From Cavenderia fasciculata (lineage: Eukaryota > Evosea > Eumycetozoa > Acytosteliales > Cavenderiaceae): a stretch of DNA of 64,000 bases. Under the pieces are notes generated by a model, which did no database searches, was not told where the DNA came from, and saw nothing but the letters and a program-made list of their open reading frames with translations. The position numbers were made by a program, and so were the translations under genes. The DNA lies in contig NW_004457729.1 of assembly GCF_000203815.1 (NCBI RefSeq), positions 744,674-808,673 of the forward strand, read 5' to 3'. The stretch's first letter is position 1. Each line of letters opens with the position of its first letter. Shown piece by piece: positions 46,359-58,860 of this stretch.

Positions 46359-48796
46359 ATGTCAAGTACCAGCAGTTCAATTGAACAACTGAGAGCATCA
46401 GGTAATAAAGTATGTTTGTATATATACTCGTCTAGTATTTGTTCTATAATAATTATGATTACTTACACATTACAAATTCTTTTTTCTTTTTTTAAAGAAA
46501 TATAGTGAAAAGAGATATAAAGAAGCAATATCAATCTATAAACAAGCTATTGAATTATCAAAGGATGATGCAACATTCCCATCAAACATGTCAGCATGTT
46601 GCTTTGAATTGGGTGACTATGAAGAAGCAATAAAGTTGTCTAAAAAGGTGATCGAGATGATCAACGTGCAAGGAGGAGGGGATGATCCCAAACAACTCAC
46701 TAAAAAGAATCTTGCTCGTATCGCAAGAATCGTACATTTAAAGAAATCAAAACAAGAGTTGGAGCAGTTGGTCAATCAATTCACAGACAATGATCTTCAA
46801 GACAAGACATTTGATTTTGAAAAGATCAAGAAATCGTTGGATAGTTTGGATCAAGAAGATTGGACTAAAAAGAATGGTTCTGGTCATGTGAATGCTTCTA
46901 CATTGCCAATTATTCTGCCCGCAAGACTATCCGATGCAGGAGAATACTATATTGTCGGTCACGATGTTGCAAAAAGTGCATTGAGTCCACACCTCGACGG
47001 AAACAAGGTCAATCCCGGCAAAGATAATCCATTAACCACGCCGAGATTAAAAGAGATTGAAACGGAACGTATCCGCCTACGCGATCATCTCTCACTATCA
47101 TTCTTTTACGGTGGAGTTGGAGATTGTCGCCATCCATTTATCACACTCGCCGATTTAAATCGGCGACTCGCTGGAGATGGGAGTCCAGTCCCACCCAACA
47201 TCAAGATTCACTTTACACTCAACGATATCGTATCGTCTGCCATTGCTAGAGACGTCTTATTCTTTACATTGTTGGAAGATATTGGAAGATGTAAATCGAT
47301 TGAAAAAGTGTATGACGAGCGAGAAGCAGCCAACGCAGCAGTTATTCTCTACTATACCTATCTTGGTCATGGTATGCCAAAGGCTGTACACGCCATGTTG
47401 ATAGCTCGACTTGAAAAGCTCATCTCACTCGGGGACAGTGGCCAACTCCCCAAATGGATGTCGATCGACATGGCAGCCAATTGGCCAGGTATCAAAGATG
47501 CATTCGAATATTGGATCAGTGACAAGCCAGAACTTACATGGTCAGAAGTTAAAAAGAAAGCAGTGTCTGAAGGCGGTCTCTCTTGTGACCAAGAATCATC
47601 AAATAATGGAGGAATCAACACGAACCAAACCCAAATCTTGGAAGGGATAAGGAAAAATTTGAATGACCCACAGTTTCTAAAGCAGTTTGGCGTCAACCCC
47701 AACGATGAAGCAAAGAAGCAGGAAATAATGAAAAATTTAATGGCAAGCTTTTCCAACAATGATGCTCTGCAACAAGATCAAAATTCGAATTTGCGGTTGT
47801 CTAGGGAGCTAGGTTGGCTCCGATCCTTTGGATACCCTCTCCTCCCAACGGTCAATGCCGACTATGACAAACACATGACACCAGCCAAGGCAAATCAGTG
47901 TTTGGATGGATTGCTTGCAAAAAAGAACAACAACAACAATGACAAAACGGATCTTTTGAAAACATTTGGAAAAGATGACATGATCAAGGTCAATCCAACT
48001 CTTTTCGATGTCGTATATTCTCGCAAATCAAATCATGGTGACACGATATCGGATTTTGGCCATAAACCACTCGATGTTGTGGCAGACTTTTATCAATATG
48101 TTTGGATGGGTGAGCCAAAGCAGCGCAACAAGACATCGTCGTTTGACTATTTTATTCATGCATTCTATCAAACTGCACGTGGTCTAGTCAGATTGTCATC
48201 AAGCAATGCATTGACGATTGAAATGTGTGTAGGTGATTTCCAATCAGTCTTGGATAATGTGCGTCACAACAAGGAGGAAAGAAAGGCAAGTGGAATGGCG
48301 GTTGAATACGACGGTATTTACCTCAGCAACGTACCCGATTACACTGGTTACTTGGGTTTGTTTGCAGATACTATTGAAATGCTCAAACCAGTCAAACACT
48401 CTTACATTGGTTGCAACATTCTTCTCCAACACTACATTGTGGAAATCATTCGATGATACCATTCACAGTTATCTCTTGGTATTTGTCTCTTACTCTGGTC
48501 CAGTATTTTCAACAGTCACCATGATGTCTATTGAATATCCACCATATAAAGTCGGTATCCCCTCACACCTTTTCGATTCAGGGTCGATTGTAGATGATCT
48601 TAGATTCCAACTCCTTGACCCGGCTCGCAACCAAATTACCATTATCACCACCATCTTGTTTGATGAGAACATGGTATCATTTTGGATGTCTGAATCTGAC
48701 TATAACAATCTTGTCTCTCAAAATGCTGCCATCAAATTATTTAGAAGCGATTCTTGGGAATCATTCACTAAACCTAAAATTATTAAAAAAGATTAA
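46359..48796 (+). CDS. TPR plus DUF4470 protein, apparent frameshift near the 3' end
   Basis: Exons 46359-46409 and 46498-48796. N-terminal TPR repeats (KKYSEKRYKEAISIYKQAIE, ACCFELGDYEEAIKLSKKVI) are followed by FFYGGVGDCRHPFITLADLN, characteristic of the DUF4470 region shared with dynein assembly factor DNAAF3-type and fungal MYND/TPR proteins (family knowledge), and a large C-terminal domain. Near 48425 the frame ending HYIVEIIR differs by one from the one continuing TTLWKSFDDTIHSYLLVFVS to 48796. Dropping one C of CTCCAAC would give a continuous family-like sequence, so a one-base insertion or sequencing error is likely. About 780 aa if continuous. Function unknown. Confidence 0.75.
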
Positions 48797-48844
48797 GATA
48801 ATTGAATAAATACAAATATTAATATTATTATTTATTATTATTTA

Positions 48845-49718
48845 TTAGTTTAAGATTTCACAAGATAAAACTCTATGGAATTGAGCAGAGTAGCCAGTAG
48901 CAGCACTGAACCCGATAAATGCAGTTCCATTATCAAGACCAATACTACCAAGATCATATTTTAGGTTGTTGATGATAATCTCACCATTCATAGATACAGT
49001 TATAGTTGGTTGTGGATGTGATTTGGTGTCATAAGTTATGATACTTTCGTGGATGGCTCCATTGTCTATTCTAGTCGATGGTGTTCCCCATCCAATTGAA
49101 TATTGGTGTCGCCAATCATTTGGTTGTTTTCCTTTGGTTTGAATTGATATATGATTATTATTTGGATCTCCTCCATATTCATATCTTGAAAAAAAAAGAT
49201 AGATAGCGAGAGTCAATTATAATTACAATAATATTAATAATAATAATAATGTAGTAGTAGACATACGTATCAAACTCAATAGCAACACTATTGGGAATAC
49301 CAGCATACCCCATTGACGAACCATCAGACTTGTGATAGGTTCGGTTACCATTAGGAGCATTTTGAATGACAAAAGCAAGTCCATCACCACTTGCACCGTT
49401 GACAGGAGTGACTTGGAATCTAAAGGTAGCAGTGAATCCACTTAACACTCTGATCTTCTTCTTACTCCAAATAGTACCAGTTTGTAGTTGTTCTTGAGAT
49501 GTCAATCTAAACGATGGAACAGTGTCATATCTACCACGAACAGATCTCATTTTGACCTCTTTTGCTTCATCGACAGTCTCAAAGTGAGCACTGATCATGT
49601 TGACTGATTTAGTTGTCAACACAAACAACGGAAGATATGAAAAGATTGCATTTCTGGTATAGATGTTACATAATACTGCAAAGAATGCTTGATTCAATCT
49701 TTGATTATCTTTTTCCAT
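48845..49718 (-). CDS. L-type (legume-like) lectin domain protein without signal peptide
   Basis: Two exons on the minus strand, 49718-49267 and 49184-48845; 263 aa. Residues about 60-263 form an L-type lectin fold: GDGLAFVIQNAPNGNRTYHK, NSVAIEFDTYEYGGDPNNNH with the Asp/Asn metal-site residues, and IGLDNGTAFIGFSAATGYSA near the end. The first 45 residues (NQRLNQAFFAVLCNIYTRNA, then IFSYLPLF) match the N-terminal motif of ankyrin-like proteins here, so the Met at 49718 is preferred. An upstream in-frame Met at 49775 would add a hydrophobic leader (MNILLFYFSIIYLFICFA) and is the alternative. Converges on the TPR gene, 48 bp apart. Confidence 0.8.
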
Positions 49719-49922
49719 CTTTGCAAAACAAATAAATAAATAAATAATTGAAAAATAAAACAACAAGATATTCATTCATCATTGGTCTCTCCCTTGGCCC
49801 GATCTAAAATTTTCCTCGTCTTTTCACTTTTCTTTTTTTTTTAATAAAATAAATAAATAATTAGTTGATGTTCGATTTATTCAAGAGAATCTGATGGTTG
49901 TTGTGTATAGTTCTACACTATA

Positions 49923-51475
49923 CTAGACTTGTTCAATGTGACTGTGGTCATCACTGACACTCGAGTCAAGAGAGGATGAAGTGATGGGAGACTGCAGTGG
50001 AGTAGATGCAATGTGAATGGTGTCTTGGATGACTTCTCCGACTGCTTGGTTAACAATGGTGTCCTTGTTGTTGTTGCTGTTGTTATGGGGTATATCAAAC
50101 ACTCCTCCTCGTCGTAGATCATGGTCGGCAGTTACAAAGTGTGCAAGATTAGAATCAGAGATGTTGGCAACCGAGCTCAAAGAAGAGAATGATCTAGTGA
50201 CTGTACTTTGACTAGATGTCAATGTTGGTACTTGTTGTTGTTGTTGTTGCTGTTGTTGTTGGGAATTGACACTAATACTTAGTTCACCAGCACTACCATC
50301 TTTTCTAATCGTACGTATACTACCTAGTGAAATATGTGATGTAGACTTGCTCAAATTCGATTCTTGGTGACGAGCAAACCTAAAGATAAAGAAGAGATTC
50401 TCCAACACCATAATACCATAACACGACGACCCCAACACCAAGAAAATAATAGGTACCCTTGAATCGGTTGGATACGACGAATCAACAATATCAAACAACA
50501 CATTCAACAATGAAGTAGTCAAGAATGTCATTCCAATAATCAATCCAGTTCTTCTAAACTAAATGAAAACAAACAAACAACTAAGTAAGTACATTCATTC
50601 AATAATAATAATTAAAGTAAATTAAAGTTAATTAATTTCAATAACTTACTCTATTTACATTTCTAGAGGAAAGTCTTTTGGCTTTTCGATGGATTAGATA
50701 GCCAACAAAACTAAATCCAAAACACATGAGTACAAGCATGATTGACCTATACGAACTGTACAATCTAATGAGTGTCGCATTTTGTTCGGCAGTGATAATT
50801 GTATTGTTTGGATTATAGGCGCAGTAGAGGTCAACCACCATACACACCGTCTCAATAGACACTGACAAAATAACAACTCCTGCAAAGAATTTTGGATGTT
50901 TGATAATCTTGTAAATGGGATCACCTTCATAAAGTGAATTGATCCTAATATATATATATATATATATACATATAGTAATTATTAGTTAATGATTGGTTCA
51001 TTCTATCTATTTATTCTTGGTGAGGAACATACCAAAACAAAAGAATCATTAAAAAGGATAAGAGAATGGTCAACTCTCCATACTTTTCAAATATATATGG
51101 TACGTATTGAACTTGGTTCAATGTTGCTATCAAACTAATAACAATTACTATAGGTATGGTATATATAAAGATACAAATTAATTAAATGGAATATAAATTA
51201 TAGGGATGGATTGATGGATATTTACGTAGAATACCGGCACAACATATTATATGGGTGATTTGATTTAATTTACAAAGAGTCTTCTCTCTAAGGATGACGA
51301 CAATAGTTCTGATGGCTGAAAGTAGAAATACAACCGAGTGAAAAGCGAGTAATAGTTGTGTTGACAATAATCTTTCATCGTCATAGTTTTTGGGTTCTAA
51401 CATTGTTGTGGATGATGACAACGACGACCACGACGATCCTCCTCCAGTAATACTGCCACTATTACTATTGTCCAT
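49923..51475 (-). CDS. Seven-transmembrane protein, THH1/TOM1/TOM3- or GPR137-like
   Basis: Four exons on the minus strand: 51475-51226, 51147-51033, 50944-50650, 50558-49923; 431 aa. Seven hydrophobic segments in order: LLLAFHSVVFLLSAIRTIVV, ICCAGILLIVISLIATL, LTILLSFLMILLFW, FFAGVVILSVSIETVCMVV, SIMLVLMCFGFSFVGYLI, LIIGMTFLTTSLLNVLFDIV, VPIIFLVLGSSCYGIMVLEN. The spacing and a basic loop after TM5 (HRKAKRLSSRNVNR) recall the TOM1/GPR137 group. A Gln/Ser/Asn-rich cytosolic tail of about 150 residues follows. Family assignment is by topology rather than a diagnostic motif. Ligand and function unknown. Confidence 0.65.
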
Positions 51476-53290
51476 GATGGATTATCTATATCTATATCTA
51501 TAAGTATGTATGTATGTATGTATGTATGTATGTATGTATGTATGTATGGTTACTTTTAAAATCTCTATCTAGTTTGTCTGTATTAATATTATTATTATTT
51601 TAATTTCCAGGATTCGTTTTCAAAAAAGATTATTATTATTTCCAATTTTAGGTGTTTAGATTTTATGATGGATGATTATTATTATTATTATTATTAATAT
51701 TATTATTCTTCTTTCTTCCTTGTCGACAAGAGTGTAATGATGAAAGCTTAAAAATATACTACATTCAAATCTATCTATCAATCAGTCAACCAACTCGAAA
51801 CCGGACAAAGGAAGGAAGAACATCATCATCATCACATCCAAATTTGAAACATCCATCATCATCATCAAATTAAAATTGATAATTATCAATGATGAACGAA
51901 TACTCACACCACCACCCACACAACTGATATTGGCGGCATTGGGTAAATGAAAATGAAAAAGATATCCAAAATAAGAATCGGGATGCAAACAAACAAATAA
52001 TCCCCCTCCCTTCCCTTCATATATATATACATAGAATTTTACCCCCACATATCATTTCAATATTTAATTTTTTGTGGGTATATATCTAGTTGGTCATACC
52101 ATCACCAAAAAAAAGTGTGTGAGTAATAATGGATGGATATGGTACGGTACGATTTCCAATATATATTAGAATACTAATAGAGTGGTTGGTAGGAATTTTT
52201 AGAATTTATAATAATTATTTTGATTTACGTTCATTGACAATGTATCTTACCTGTAGGATTGATAAAAATAAATAATAAATGATAATTAATTGTGTTTGAG
52301 AATCATCACAATGCCAAAAAGAGATTATCCAATTTTATAAGAATTTTAAATTAAAATCCAGAGGTATATATGAAAGATGGAATAAATTATCAGAGTATTG
52401 GGGTGGGAGAATGAACTTGATCTATCTATCTTTCTATCTTATCTACTATTCCATGGAATAGTTTAAGTTCAACTATCATTTAAAATGTTGAAAAGGAATA
52501 ATTTATGATTACTAAAAAAACATGGGGAAGTTATTAATTATTTTGGTTGATCATAGTTTCTTTCCATTAATAAAGAAATAAATAAAGAATATGATTATTT
52601 ATTATTATTTCATATGATCATTCATTCTAGAAAATGAAATGAGGACTAGAAATGAGCAACATAGATGTCTTTTTTTTTTAAAAGTTCATCATATTATCAA
52701 AAGAGTTATTTTTAATCTTTCTCACTTCACGTTGCTGACCCAGTCAGTTCTCACCCATCACAAAACTAGTTTAGTTTATTATTCAATTCAATTTAGAGAA
52801 TCAACTTTTGAGGAAATATATATCTCTGAGAGATATATATCTATATAGTCAATTAATCAATCAATCAGTCAATCACATATATAGTAGTATAGAGTAGCTA
52901 GTAAATAGATCGTAATGAACATCTGTCTTTATCAAGAAACAACATCAATCATCATTAACAACAAACACAAACATATAACAATAGATTGCTACTATAATCA
53001 GTGTTGATATACAACAACAGCAACAGAAACAACAACAACAACAAAAGAGAGAGAGAGAGAAAAGAGATAAAGTAGAGAGTAGAGTTGATCTTTTTTTTTT
53101 ACATAGATAACTTATCAACTTCTTCTACTACTTCCTTCTTCTTCTTTTTTTTTTCCCTTTTAAAACACCCTCACACTCTCATCATCCATCATCCATCAAC
53201 CCCACTACTTTACTTGCTTGTATCATTTACATAGAGGTATATAGATAGTCATATATATATATACATTTAAGAGTAAACAAACATTTAAAG
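51476..53290. promoter_or_regulatory. Divergent upstream region of the seven-TM and poly(A) polymerase genes
   Basis: 1.8 kb, AT-rich, no gene recognised. Contains a TATG microsatellite (about 51505-51547), ATT repeats near 51680-51710, a palindrome CTATTCCATGGAATAG (about 52446-52461), a near-palindrome of ATATATATCTC around 52805-52829, and an AACA-rich tract just before 53040. These may form the long 5' leader and promoter of the large polymerase gene. Confidence 0.5.
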
Positions 53291-54689
53291 ATGGATCATA
53301 CAAAACTAGTCATTTCATGGTTACATTCACTCAGTCAAGATGATCTATGTCAAGTGCTGACCGACTATAATCAAGATGAATGTGATAAGCTGCGTGCAAT
53401 GTATACAAAGTACAAGAACCATGGACTATGTCTGTTTTTGCCGATGGACGATAGTTTTGGACCAAACTCCAACACAGAGAGTAATGGTTTCCCAAAGTAC
53501 TCGAGCGGCAGTAGTAGCAAGAACAACAAAACACAAATCAAACATTTGGAATACAGACCAAGAACATCTTTTGTTGATATTATTCAACCTATTAAAGAAG
53601 TTGATGAAGCTGAACAAAGGTAATTTAATTAATTAAAAAGACCGCAGAGAAAGAAACAAATAGAATAGTCGTGACTAAACTTTAACCTTTTCTCTTTTCT
53701 TTTTAGAATATTAAATTTAATTAGATTCTGTAGATCAACATTGGATTATGATACATATACAATTGAAACAAATCCAATAACGACCAAACAACTATTGGAA
53801 ACATTATCGATATTGACACAAAAATCATTCCTTTCGGTGGTTTGCCATCTCGTATGGGAGTCTTCTGTGAAAGAGTTTCGCAGTGAGACACCAGGATGGT
53901 TTACATCCAAAGGCTACTTTTCCCTTGGCGATTATATCGCCGTCTTGTTTGAAAAACTTATTTGGACGAGGTATTGTAAAGAACAACATGTTGATCCTCC
54001 ATCTTCTTCCTCGTCAACTACAACAACCAATCCTTCTCCTTTAACCAATTTGGTTATTCCTCCTCCTTTAATTACCTCCTCATCATCATCGTTGACAAAT
54101 TTAAATACAAATCATAATGGGATGATTGGGTGTGGTTCAATTGGTAATATATCATCTTTACTTGGAAATGCTTTGTTGAATGCTCAACAAACAACTTCTA
54201 CTACTACTACTACTACTACAGCAGCGGCAGCATCAGTTCCATCAACAACATCAACAACATCTACAACATCGACAACAACAACAACAACAACAAGTGGTTC
54301 GGGTGGACGCAGCCGATCATCATCATTGTCATCAACCAATACATTTAAAAAGGATCGTGGAGGTACTCTTCGAATTTTAGATCCAAGAAAAAAGGCTTTG
54401 AAATACTTTTGGGAACATCTATCGATTATTGAACGTGAAAGATATGCTTCTGGTAAATTGGGAAACATCCTCTTGCAATCTCTCAAAGAGGAATCAAAAA
54501 CTGAAAGTCATTATCATGAACAACTTGATAAACTGGTTCAAATGTTAAAATCTACATTTGATTTTCAATCGAATAATATTACTACCAATAATAATAATAA
54601 TAACAATAATAATAATAATAATAATAATAACTCATCAGTAAATACAACGCCATCACCTACTAGTAGTATATTAAAAAATAACAAAAAGG

Positions 54690-54726
<37 letters not shown>

Positions 54727-55982
54727 AATACTTGATGAAAATAATAATGATAATAATAACTCATCACCAAATGTAATTTCAACTACGTCTACAACAACAA
54801 CAACAACAACATCATCATTATCATCATCAGCAAATAATCATGTTATTACAAAAAAGAAGACAAAGGATTCGGGTGCTAGTAGTAGTAAAAGTTCATTGTT
54901 TCTTGCCAATTCAATTGCCAGTACGAGTACGGGTAATTTACAGTATCCTCCATCATCATCGTCGTCGACATCATCGACCACTACGACACCCACAACAACA
55001 CCATCCATTTCACAAATCAAGTCACTTATTGAAGAGGCATTGATACGGCATCCAGTTCGCTTTGTCGAGTTTTTATTTTTTTCTCCTTTGGATCGAGCTG
55101 GCTCTATCATTGACAACACCATGCGACGTATAGGCCGAGAGTTGCAGGAATACTACACCAACAAGCTCTCGATCGATTTGATCAGTCCAACCAACAGAGC
55201 CAGTGGAAAGAGCAGCAGCGGCGGTGGCGGTGGATCAGCCGGCAGCACACCAGTCAAGAAAAAGAAAAAAAAGTTGATGTCACACACATCGCTGTCGTCG
55301 AGCAAAGACAGCATCAGTAGTGGAAGCAGCATACAAAAGGATGGCGCTGGTATTGGTATTGGTATTGGAGGAGTGAGTGGTGTCATGATTGGCGGTCAAT
55401 CAGAGTCCAAACAACAGACGGCACGAAAGAAAAAAAAGAAAAAGGAGAAAAAGACAAAGATAAAATCGTCGACTGTCGAAGACAACATGTCAGAGGAGCC
55501 CGATATAGAGACCATCCAGACACGTCCGAGAAGACATTCACTGCCCATGGAAGTGGAGTCAATCAAGGGTACGGGTGCACCGATCATGAGCACGACCGAA
55601 GACGAAGACAGCATCTACCACCAGTCCGAGGGTGACTTGGACTTTGAATACTTTTCAACACCGTCTACCAACATTATCGATCAAATGAGTCGGAACATAA
55701 GCAGCACCAGTAACGACAGAATCATCACCAAAGGTACCACCCCCAAAAAGACACCTCTTTCAACTTTGGAATTACAGTCTAGTCACCAACAAAAGAATCA
55801 TCATCATCATCATCAATCCAATGCAGAGAATGAAGAGGAAACCAATATGATGGCTATAAAATATGACGATGATTCAGTAGATTATGAAATATCAATTGAA
55901 GATGATGACGATGAAATGGAATGCGGTGGTGAAGATGATCAAGATGAACAACAACAACAACAACAACGACAATCATCATCAT

Positions 55983-56013
<31 letters not shown>

Positions 56014-58043
56014 AACAACAAGTCAGAAACAAGAAAATGAATTAAAAGATGAAAAAGATGAAGATGAAGATGAAGAAGAACAAAATGAACAAGAGCAAGA
56101 GGAAGAGGAGGAGGAGGTAGAAGAGGATAAAGGACAAGAAGATCATGGTATAATGAAAGATCAATTATCATTTATTTCTACACCATCCATTGCAAAACCT
56201 CCTCATCCTCCATTATCCATTCAAGGTAATACAGGAATTGTAAAGACACTTTCCCGTAGCTTTGAAGGTCTTTCAACGCAATCTGTAAATAGTTCTATTT
56301 CATCTTTGTCATCGTCGTCATCTTCCTCGTCATCATCATCATCGAGTGAGAGTACAACGTCAAATCCAACCACGACATCTACTACACCCTCTGGTAAACC
56401 ATTACTCAAATCTTCATCAACACCCGATGCAAAATTACCTTCCTCCTCATCACCCAAACTTGGAGTCAATACTACCTATGGGCAACACTACAAGAGTGTT
56501 GCAGCTGCTGGATCCACCACCAGCTCCAGTACACAATCAACTGCAACTTCCAAACCAGGACATAAACCTGCACTCTTTGTTCATAGCAATCCACAACCAA
56601 AACAACCTGCTTCACATCATCATCATCATCAATCACATAAATCGTCATCACCATCCTCTTCTCTTCCACCTATAGGTGCCTCAAATCCAACCGCTATTTT
56701 TAATTTCAAGAAACCTTTTATTTATGGACAATCATCATCTTTTTCTCAAATGGTAATTGGTTCAATGAATAATAATAATAATATTAACAGTACTAGTACA
56801 CATGGTAATCTTACTCCACAACATCAACAACACCAAAATCAAACAAATAATATACCACCAAAATTAAAAGTTAAAACTCATTATGGTTCATCACCATCCA
56901 ATGGTGATTCAGATTCTTCAAAACCAAACAATCAACAGGAAGAAGAAGATGATGAAGATGAACAACAACAACAACAACAACAAAAGATACAACAACAAGA
57001 ACAAAATAATGAAATTGTCAATGACAATTCTGAATTTGAAAGTATACAAGATCAATTCAACCAACACAATGATGGACTCTCTATCATGGCAATGTCTTCT
57101 ACTACTACAAATACTGTTGGTCAACATATCAGTACCACTGACCAAGAGGAAGAAGATAAATACAAGGATTGGAGACACAACAAACTATTTAATCAAATAC
57201 AACTTTTCAAACAATCAAACTCATCACCATTACAAGTTTATTTGCAACCATGGTATGACCCACCATTGCCATATCCACATCCACTGTTTTCAATCAAACT
57301 TCATCAAGAGATCTTGGACTTTGTATCAGATGTTGGTGATCGTACCTATCCACATGTTCAATCGTGTCATCATGTGATTGCACTCATCAAAGGAGTGGTA
57401 AAACGTCTATGGCCAAATGCAGAGATTGATATCTATGGCTCATTCATGACTGGTCTCTGGCTTCCCTCAAGTGACATTGACATCGTCGTAGACTATAACA
57501 AAAACATGGCTATTCGTCCTAAAAATGCTCAATTTCTATTAGAGGTTTTGGAAAAACAAATTCGTCATGATTTAAATAGTTTTATTCTTACAATGTTATG
57601 TATACCTTCTGCCAAGTATGTAAAAAGGAAAAAAATATATTATAATCTTTTTTTTGAATATTTATTTATTTATTTTGTTTTGTTTTTTATTTTAGAATAC
57701 CTGTTATAAAATTGGTAACAAAAGAAAATATAGCTGTAGATATATCATTTAGAGAATCACCAACATCACCACATACAGGTATAGCTGCAAGAGATTTGGT
57801 TGCAGATAATGTTAAAAAAGTAATTGGATTGTATCCGCTGGCAATTGTTTTAAAATGGTTTTTAAGAGATCGAGGTTTAAATAATACTTATAGCGGTGGA
57901 TTAAGTTCATATTGTTTAGTATTAATGTTGATCAGTTTCTTGAAAAATAATGAACATTGTCCAAAACATTCAAAACAAAATAATCAAAAAGATAATCAAA
58001 ATAATAACAATCAAAATAATAATCAAAATAATAATAATAATAA

Positions 58044-58098
<55 letters not shown>

Positions 58099-58548
58099 CC
58101 AACATTAAGTGCAAAACCTTGTAAATGTGATTATGTAGATCAAATTTCAGGTTTGAATATTGGATGTGCATTGATGCGATTTTTAGAATATTATGGAGTC
58201 AATTTCAATTATGCAACAACAGGCATTTCCATTGATGAATCTCGTTATACTTTTCCTCTTGATGAATTGGATAATCAACCCACCAGTACAACAACAACAT
58301 CAACAACTTTTACATCTTCCTCCTCTACTACGTCATCAACAACTACAGGAGCACCACGCGATTTTTTTTTATATGTTAGTGATCCATTTGCACCAGGTAG
58401 AAATGTAGCAGCAGGATCATTTAATTTTGGACGTGTAAAGGCTGCATTCCAATACGCATTTGTGTCTCTTAGCAATGCCAGCATGAAAGAGTCATTTGAA
58501 AGAGAATCCATTTTGTCAAAGATCATGACTCCAGACAAAAAATTTTAA
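53291..58548 (+). CDS. Giant non-canonical poly(A) polymerase (TRF4/TENT4-type nucleotidyltransferase)
   Basis: Three exons: 53291-53619, 53707-57615, 57696-58548; 1696 aa. The N-terminal ~230 residues are globular (ISWLHSLSQDDLCQVLTDYN, SFLSVVCHLVWESSVKEFRS) and unassigned. Residues about 230-1280 are mostly Asn/Ser/Thr/Gln/Glu low complexity with short globular islands. The C-terminal catalytic module starts near PWYDPPLPYPHPLFSIKLHQ; nucleotidyltransferase motif GSFMTGLWLPSSDIDIVVDY has the two catalytic Asp; a third is in NIAVDISFRES. The PAP-associated domain follows (YPLAIVLKWFLRDRGLNNTY, GGLSSYCLVLMLISFL), interrupted by poly-Asn. Likely tails nuclear RNAs for exosome decay (TRAMP-type). 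Compared with TRF4 (about 600 aa) it is greatly expanded. Confidence 0.88.
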
Positions 58549-58860
58549 AACTAATAAATCAACAACAAGCATTGTAAATGATTCATAATAATCAAAGATA
58601 ATAATAATAATCCAACACAAGGTTCAAAGAATCAAAGTAGTAATTGTATTGAGTTTTCATCAAGATTTAATTGATTGGGTACTCAGTAGTATTTGCATCG
58701 TCACCTTTGTATTTCCGTTATTTATCTCAATTCCAATTCAACTGAAATTTAGGCGATAAAAGAAAAAGTTTTCATCGTTGTTTATAATAGTTATATTTGT
58801 TTGTATATTTTATATATATAGTTGTATTATTTATATTGTAAAAAGGATTTATATCGATTG
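58549..58860. other. Short intergenic region
   Basis: 312 bp between the poly(A) polymerase stop and the EXD2 start, same strand. AT-rich with no other feature recognised. The frame of EXD2 is open slightly upstream of its first ATG but without another ATG. Confidence 0.5.

Noticed and set aside
53741-57709. Treating the long central frame as a separate gene from the exons on either side
   Set aside because: Consensus splice sites at 53620/53706 and 57616/57695 join it in frame to exons that complete the nucleotidyltransferase domain.
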